This document shows, piece after piece, positions 7,605-10,644 of a stretch of DNA of 10,644 nt (positions are counted from its first letter, which is position 1; each line of letters starts with the position of its first letter). Source of the stretch: Planctomycetaceae bacterium (GTDB taxonomy: Bacteria > Planctomycetota > Planctomycetia > Planctomycetales > Planctomycetaceae); the NCBI GenBank assembly GCA_003503535.1, contig DOCI01000332.1:1-10644 (forward strand), written 5' to 3'. A program made the translations under genes and the position numbers. The notes under the pieces are model-generated. The model was not told the origin of the DNA, made no database searches, and was given only the letters and a program-made list of their open reading frames with translations.

Positions 7605-7627
7605 GTAGGACAGGCTTCCAGCCTGTC
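7605..7627 (+). repeat. GTAG-headed REP-like palindrome, copy 1
   Basis: GTAG (7605-7608), G, then ACAGGCT (7610-7616), loop TCC, AGCCTGT (7620-7626). The 23 bases recur as an exact reverse complement at 7769-7791. It begins 27 bases after the STAS stop codon, so it might also stall or stabilise that transcript, but no T run follows. Confidence 0.7.
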
Positions 7628-7689
7628 TGGATAAAAGCTCGTCTGCAAATTAAAATTCTGGAGTTGTCAATTTCAGGCCACTCATTTCT

Positions 7690-7712
7690 GTAGGTCAGGC
7701 ACTGCCTGACCT
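7690..7712 (+). repeat. GTAG-headed REP-like palindrome, covarying copy 2
   Basis: GTAG (7690-7693), G, then TCAGGC (7695-7700), loop ACT, GCCTGA (7704-7709). Pairing continues outward into the GTAGG head (AGG with CCT), giving 9 pairs in all. Compared with the copies on either side, the first stem pair is T-A instead of A-T, so both sides changed and pairing was kept. It lies between the two inverted outer copies. Confidence 0.65.
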
Positions 7713-7768
7713 GATGAATCTAAACCTGCGAATTCGTCAGACGCTCTCTCGCTTGCTACCCCTATATA

Positions 7769-7791
7769 GACAGGCTGGAAGCCTGTCCTAC
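7769..7791 (-). repeat. GTAG-headed REP-like palindrome, copy 3 (inverted)
   Basis: This is the exact reverse complement of 7605-7627; the GTAG head reads from 7791 leftward. With copy 1 it forms a 187-base inverted pair enclosing copy 2, like a BIME or REPIN cluster. It ends 49 bases before the TTG start of tmk, so it is likely to lie in or near that gene's leader. Confidence 0.7.
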
Positions 7792-7840
7792 GGACATAAA
7801 TCTCGTCGAATATAACTCGGCACCATTTGAAAGATTCAGT

Positions 7841-8536
7841 TTGTCATATTTTGTCGCGATCGAAGGAATCGATGGGTCCGGTAAAGGAACCCAGACTGCC
7901 GCCCTGCATGAATACTTTCAGCAGTCGGGTCTCGGCACCTCTTCCATTACATTTCCTCGTTATGGTGAAACACTCATCGGTCGGCAGATTGGTCGATTTC
8001 TGGATGGACAATTTGGCGAACTGCAACACCTGCACCCGATTCCCATCTCCATGATGTATGCCGCAGAGCGATTTGAATCGCGGGAATTGATTTTCGAAAA
8101 GCTGAATGGATCCGAACTGCTGATTTCCGATCGCTACGTCGGCTCCAACTTCGCGCATCAGGGAGCCCGCCTTCAGGGAACCGAACGAGCGGAATTCCTG
8201 GAGTGGATTCAGAAACTTGAGTATGAGGTCTTTGGAGTTCCGCGACCAAATCTGGTGATTGTTCTCGACTTACCTGCTGAAATCTCAGCCGAAAGGGTCG
8301 CAATGAAAAATGCTCGTCATTACACCGAACAGGTGACCGACCTGCATGAATCTGACTGCGATTATCTGGGCGGAGTTCGGGAAGTCTATCTCGAATTGTG
8401 TGAACAGAATGAAGCCTGGCAAGCCGTTTCCTGCCTCACTCCCTCGGGAGAAGCCCGCTCGCCTGAAGAGATTCAAAATGAACTTCGGGAGTTAATCACT
8501 TCTCGTATGAATCTGCAACTTGACTCCAAAGCGTAA
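7841..8536 (+). CDS. tmk: Thymidylate kinase (TTG start)
   Basis: Tmk phosphorylates dTMP to dTDP with ATP, an essential step in dTTP synthesis. The 231 residues show the P-loop EGIDGSGKGTQ (8-18), the dTMP-binding segment FPRYGE (38-43), the SDRYVGSNFAHQGARL motif (96-111; DRY at 97-99), the LVIVLDLPAEISAERV strand (138-153) and a lid ending in DLHESDCDYLGGVREVYLEL (167-186). The residue after the P-loop lysine is Gly, as in adenylate and CMP kinases, where most thymidylate kinases have Ser or Thr. The start is TTG: no in-frame ATG or GTG lies nearby upstream, and only three residues precede the first strand. GAAAG (7829-7833), 7 bases before TTG, is a weak ribosome-binding site. Slightly long for the family (about 205-215). 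The STAS gene lies 262 bases upstream behind repeats, so tmk probably has its own transcript. Confidence 0.93.
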   Translation: MSYFVAIEGIDGSGKGTQTAALHEYFQQSGLGTSSITFPRYGETLIGRQIGRFLDGQFGELQHLHPIPISMMYAAERFESRELIFEKLNGSELLISDRYVGSNFAHQGARLQGTERAEFLEWIQKLEYEVFGVPRPNLVIVLDLPAEISAERVAMKNARHYTEQVTDLHESDCDYLGGVREVYLELCEQNEAWQAVSCLTPSGEARSPEEIQNELRELITSRMNLQLDSKA

Positions 8537-8596
8537 CGATTCCCCCGCTTAAATCGATTCTGCCGATCCTCTCAAAATTGACGCTTGTACGCATCA

Positions 8597-8624
8597 ATGT
8601 TCAATCCTGATGTTCATTGAACAT
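8597..8624. promoter_or_regulatory. Operator-like dyad upstream of ftsW
   Basis: ATGTTCA (8610-8616), T, TGAACAT (8618-8624) is a perfect 7-1-7 palindrome. A third half-site, ATGTTCA, lies at 8597-8603 in direct orientation 13 bases upstream; with its next two bases it also pairs perfectly over 9 bases with 8616-8624. Two symmetrical half-sites plus an extra one is typical of a repressor or activator site. A weak GATACT (8632-8637) follows. The bound protein is unknown. Confidence 0.4.
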
Positions 8625-8644
8625 ACGGTTCGATACTAAGTGAG

Positions 8645-8686
8645 TGGCACGTCCCAGAACGAAGTGATGGGCGTGGCCGGGTGCCA
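8645..8686. repeat. Intergenic inverted repeat with TGGCAC/GTGCCA ends
   Basis: TGGCAC (8645-8650) and GTGCCA (8681-8686) are exact complements. Inside, CCCA (8653-8656) can pair with TGGG (8668-8671). The region just after, with AGCAGGGCAAGCATG, recalls in reverse the GCTTGCCC text near 86-93. This suggests relatedness to the palindrome at 77-99, but the match is partial. Confidence 0.4.
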
Positions 8687-8757
8687 AGCTCGCATCACGC
8701 AGCAGGGCAAGCATGATTGGACGCAGTTCAACAGATTATCCCCCAATCAAAATTCCT

Positions 8758-8787
8758 GTTGGGTTACGCTTCGCTAACCCAACCTAC
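8758..8787 (-). repeat. GTAG-headed REP-like palindrome abutting ftsW
   Basis: Read on the minus strand: GTAG (8787-8784), G, then the hairpin TTGGGTTA/TAACCCAA (8782-8759) around GCGAAGCG. It is the exact inverse of 130-154 over 25 bases, 8.6 kb away. Only 8 bases separate its head from the ftsW ATG, so it occupies the place where a ribosome-binding site would lie and could fold in the mRNA leader. Confidence 0.75.
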
Positions 8788-8795
8788 GGGCTCGA

Positions 8796-9950
8796 ATGAA
8801 ACCCATGACAACACTCCCCGCAACCTCTGAAAAGCCGTTGGCCCGTGACGGGTTTATAATGGCGATGATTGCGCTGCTCGGGCTGGGCACGATGATGGTT
8901 TTCTCCTCAACAGGCGCGACCCGCGTCCTGGAATTGCGGACTGATTACCTGGTCAAACACCTGACATTTTTGAGTCTGGCGGGCGTGATGTTTCTCACGG
9001 TCATCAATCTGCCGACACGGTTGATTCTGAAGCTGGCTCCCTGGATGTATCTGGCTGGACTTGGGTTACTGGCTCTGGTTCTGATTCCCGGACTGGGAGT
9101 AAAGATCAATGGAGCCCGCCGCTGGTTTCATCTTGGCCCGGTCTCGTTACAGCCGTCTGAATTTATGAAAATCCTCCTGCCTTTGTTTCTGGCCACGATG
9201 TCCCGCTGGTCACGACAGCGCACTTATACCCTGGCTAACGGCATTGCTTTTATCGCGATTCTCATCACTCCTGTGCTCATTGCGATAGAGCCTGATCTCG
9301 GGACCGCAGCTATCGTCTTTTGCATGGGAGCCTGCTATTTGTTCTTAGCGGGATTTCCGCTCAAGCTATTCGTTGCGGGATTCAGCTGTATGGTACCCGT
9401 GCTGGGCGGATTGATGCTCTATCGTCCATACCAGTTAAAACGTGTCATGGATTACGTCACCGCTCTCGGGAACTGGGAGAATGCTCAATATCAGGTGAAG
9501 CAATGTCTGCTCTCTATCGGTTCGGGAGGAATGTGGGGGATTGGCCCGGGGCGAGGGTTACAGAAACTGAGTTTTCTGCCGGAATCGCACACTGACTTTG
9601 TGTTTGCCGTGATTGGAGAAGAGCTTGGACTGGTTGGCACGCTGGCGACAATTTCTCTGTGGCTGTTGCTCTTCTTGTGTGGAATCAAACTTGTGCAAAG
9701 AGTACAGCAGGATCGCGAACGTTTTGCCTTAGCCGGAACTCTGCTTGCGGGCATTGTCATTCAGGCGGCGATCAATGTCTGTGTTGTGACTTCGCTCGTT
9801 CCTCCCAAGGGGATTTCGCACCCCCTGCTCAGCTACGGCGGCAGTAATCTGCTCGCAACAATGCTTGCCTTTGCACTGATTATCAATTTGACTCAACAAC
9901 AGAAAAATACTCTTTCAGTCGACCATTTGCATTCGACTCAATTCGATTAA
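8796..9950 (+). CDS. ftsW: SEDS peptidoglycan glycosyltransferase, FtsW type
   Basis: SEDS proteins polymerise lipid II into glycan strands together with a class B penicillin-binding protein; FtsW works at the division septum. The 384 residues contain about ten hydrophobic segments typical of an inner-membrane protein. Motifs are in the expected order: NGARRWFHLGPVSLQPSEFM (105-124), IEPDLGTA (164-171), LPESHTDFVFAVIGEELGLV (261-280, with the conserved Asp267) and PPKGISHPLLSYGGSNLL (336-353). The KG before the last motif resembles FtsW (TKG) more than RodA (TGI), but RodA or SpoVE cannot be excluded. The first 17 residues are a short cytoplasmic tail. A second ATG at 8805 would also fit, and neither start has a clear Shine-Dalgarno because a palindrome ends 8 bases upstream. 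No penicillin-binding protein or other division gene is adjacent. The gene converges on the next one with overlapping stop codons. Confidence 0.93.
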   Translation: MKPMTTLPATSEKPLARDGFIMAMIALLGLGTMMVFSSTGATRVLELRTDYLVKHLTFLSLAGVMFLTVINLPTRLILKLAPWMYLAGLGLLALVLIPGLGVKINGARRWFHLGPVSLQPSEFMKILLPLFLATMSRWSRQRTYTLANGIAFIAILITPVLIAIEPDLGTAAIVFCMGACYLFLAGFPLKLFVAGFSCMVPVLGGLMLYRPYQLKRVMDYVTALGNWENAQYQVKQCLLSIGSGGMWGIGPGRGLQKLSFLPESHTDFVFAVIGEELGLVGTLATISLWLLLFLCGIKLVQRVQQDRERFALAGTLLAGIVIQAAINVCVVTSLVPPKGISHPLLSYGGSNLLATMLAFALIINLTQQQKNTLSVDHLHSTQFD

Positions 9951-10644
9951 TAGTCGTACCACAACCCAACGCCAATCTGCATTTCATGTTCATCGTAGAA
10001 TGAAAACTGCGGGCTTTCCCCGTTGTAATAATAGAGTCCCGTACGGAGCGTTCCCGCTGTGATGTTGTCACCCTTCCAGGCCCAACCGGCCTGCAAAGCA
10101 ACGTTTCCACCAAAGTTGACTTCCTCGCGAAGATGAGTATTGAAGGCGATGAAAGGTTTTCCCTGAGGCCCTGTTGGGCATGTCGGACCGTAATCGAACC
10201 CGAACTGGAATTCCCAGGGTTCGGAAATTTCATTATGAAACGACCAGCTCGTCTCGGCATATAATCGTAACTCGGGAAATGCGTAATAGGAGTAGCCGAA
10301 GACGAACGCATCTCGGTAATAATTCAACCGATTGAAGCCAACATTGTTCAGCAGAAACTCATCACCAAGATGCGAACTGACATGATAAAACCCGAACTTA
10401 TAGCGATGCGGCCCATCTCCATAAGTTCCGAGCAAGTCGTAGCGATAGTCGGTTGCGATCACATCCAGATCACCCCAGTTCTGACGCAACTTGGCACCGC
10501 CGAGCAGGTCGAACTGAAATCCTTCCGGAGTATCGTGCGGGCCAAAACGAAACAGGCCAAGACGCCCCCCCATTGTTGACTCGACATAGGTTTGATCTCC
10601 ACTCACATTGACAATCTGCGTCGACAGTCTCGGCTCTGCGGCAC
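9947..10644 (-). CDS. DUF1207 family outer-membrane-like protein, N-terminus cut
   Basis: The reading frame is open to the window edge (AAEPRLSTQIVN then VSGDQTYVEST), so at least 231 C-terminal residues are visible and the start, probably with a signal peptide, lies outside. YKFGFYHVSSHLGDEFLL is the hallmark I associate with DUF1207, a family common in planctomycetes with no known function. Alternating aromatic and polar residues (FVFGYSYYAFPELRLYAETS, FGGNVALQAGWAW) and a last strand ending in GLWYDY fit a beta-barrel outer-membrane protein with a terminal aromatic recognised by BAM. A GTG at 10606 is not the start, because homologous-looking sequence continues upstream of it. The stop codon shares TTAA with that of ftsW. 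Confidence 0.85.
   Translation of the reverse strand, partial: AAEPRLSTQIVNVSGDQTYVESTMGGRLGLFRFGPHDTPEGFQFDLLGGAKLRQNWGDLDVIATDYRYDLLGTYGDGPHRYKFGFYHVSSHLGDEFLLNNVGFNRLNYYRDAFVFGYSYYAFPELRLYAETSWSFHNEISEPWEFQFGFDYGPTCPTGPQGKPFIAFNTHLREEVNFGGNVALQAGWAWKGDNITAGTLRTGLYYYNGESPQFSFYDEHEMQIGVGLWYDY

Noticed and set aside
7605..7627. Rho-independent terminator after the STAS gene
   Set aside because: The stem is strong, but TGG follows instead of a T run, and exact copies occur upstream of tmk in the opposite orientation.
7605..7791. CRISPR array
   Set aside because: The repeats are palindromic, alternate in orientation, are too few and have irregular spacing. No cas gene is present.
1..10644. 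Defence system, prophage, biosynthetic cluster or other new multi-gene system
   Set aside because: All large frames fall into housekeeping or general surface-protein families. No nuclease, toxin, integrase, reverse transcriptase or carrier-protein motif was found.

Overview
The window looks like chromosomal DNA from a planctomycete (Planctomycetota, probably Planctomycetales). The clues are a DUF1207-type beta-barrel protein at the right edge, an STN-containing lipoprotein, STAS and thymidylate kinase variants of the kind I associate with that phylum, and gene gaps filled with short palindromic repeats. This assignment comes from recognition, not from a search. I see no phage, plasmid, transposase, CRISPR, rRNA or tRNA gene.

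Left half (minus strand). A likely operon reads right to left: ilvD (dihydroxyacid dehydratase, branched-chain amino acid synthesis), then a nucleoside-hydrolase-family protein whose start overlaps the ilvD end. After a 146-base gap comes a large lipoprotein with an STN-like domain. The nucleoside-hydrolase homologue has lost several residues needed for catalysis, so it may be a pseudoenzyme.

Middle and right (plus strand). mtaB (tRNA ms2t6A methylthiotransferase) overlaps a single-domain STAS protein by 8 bases. They are followed by tmk (thymidylate kinase, TTG start) and ftsW (SEDS glycosyltransferase). ftsW converges on the DUF1207 gene so tightly that both TAA stop codons sit in one TTAA. 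Apart from the mtaB-STAS pair, these are housekeeping genes without an obvious shared pathway.

Between genes. Every gap longer than about 200 bases carries palindromes: 1-275, 5289-5813, 7579-7840 and 8537-8795. Six share one layout: GTAG, one base, then a hairpin. That is the layout of REP elements mobilised by RAYT (TnpA_REP) Y1 transposases. They include a REPIN-like inverted pair (122-237), a second inverted pair around a covarying third element (7605-7791), and one element ending 8 bases before the ftsW start codon. A different element at 5451-5550 is a long stem that pairs fully on the minus strand only. A dyad at 8597-8624 upstream of ftsW looks like an operator. No new multi-gene system is evident. 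The repeats and the degenerate nucleoside hydrolase are the most interesting content.
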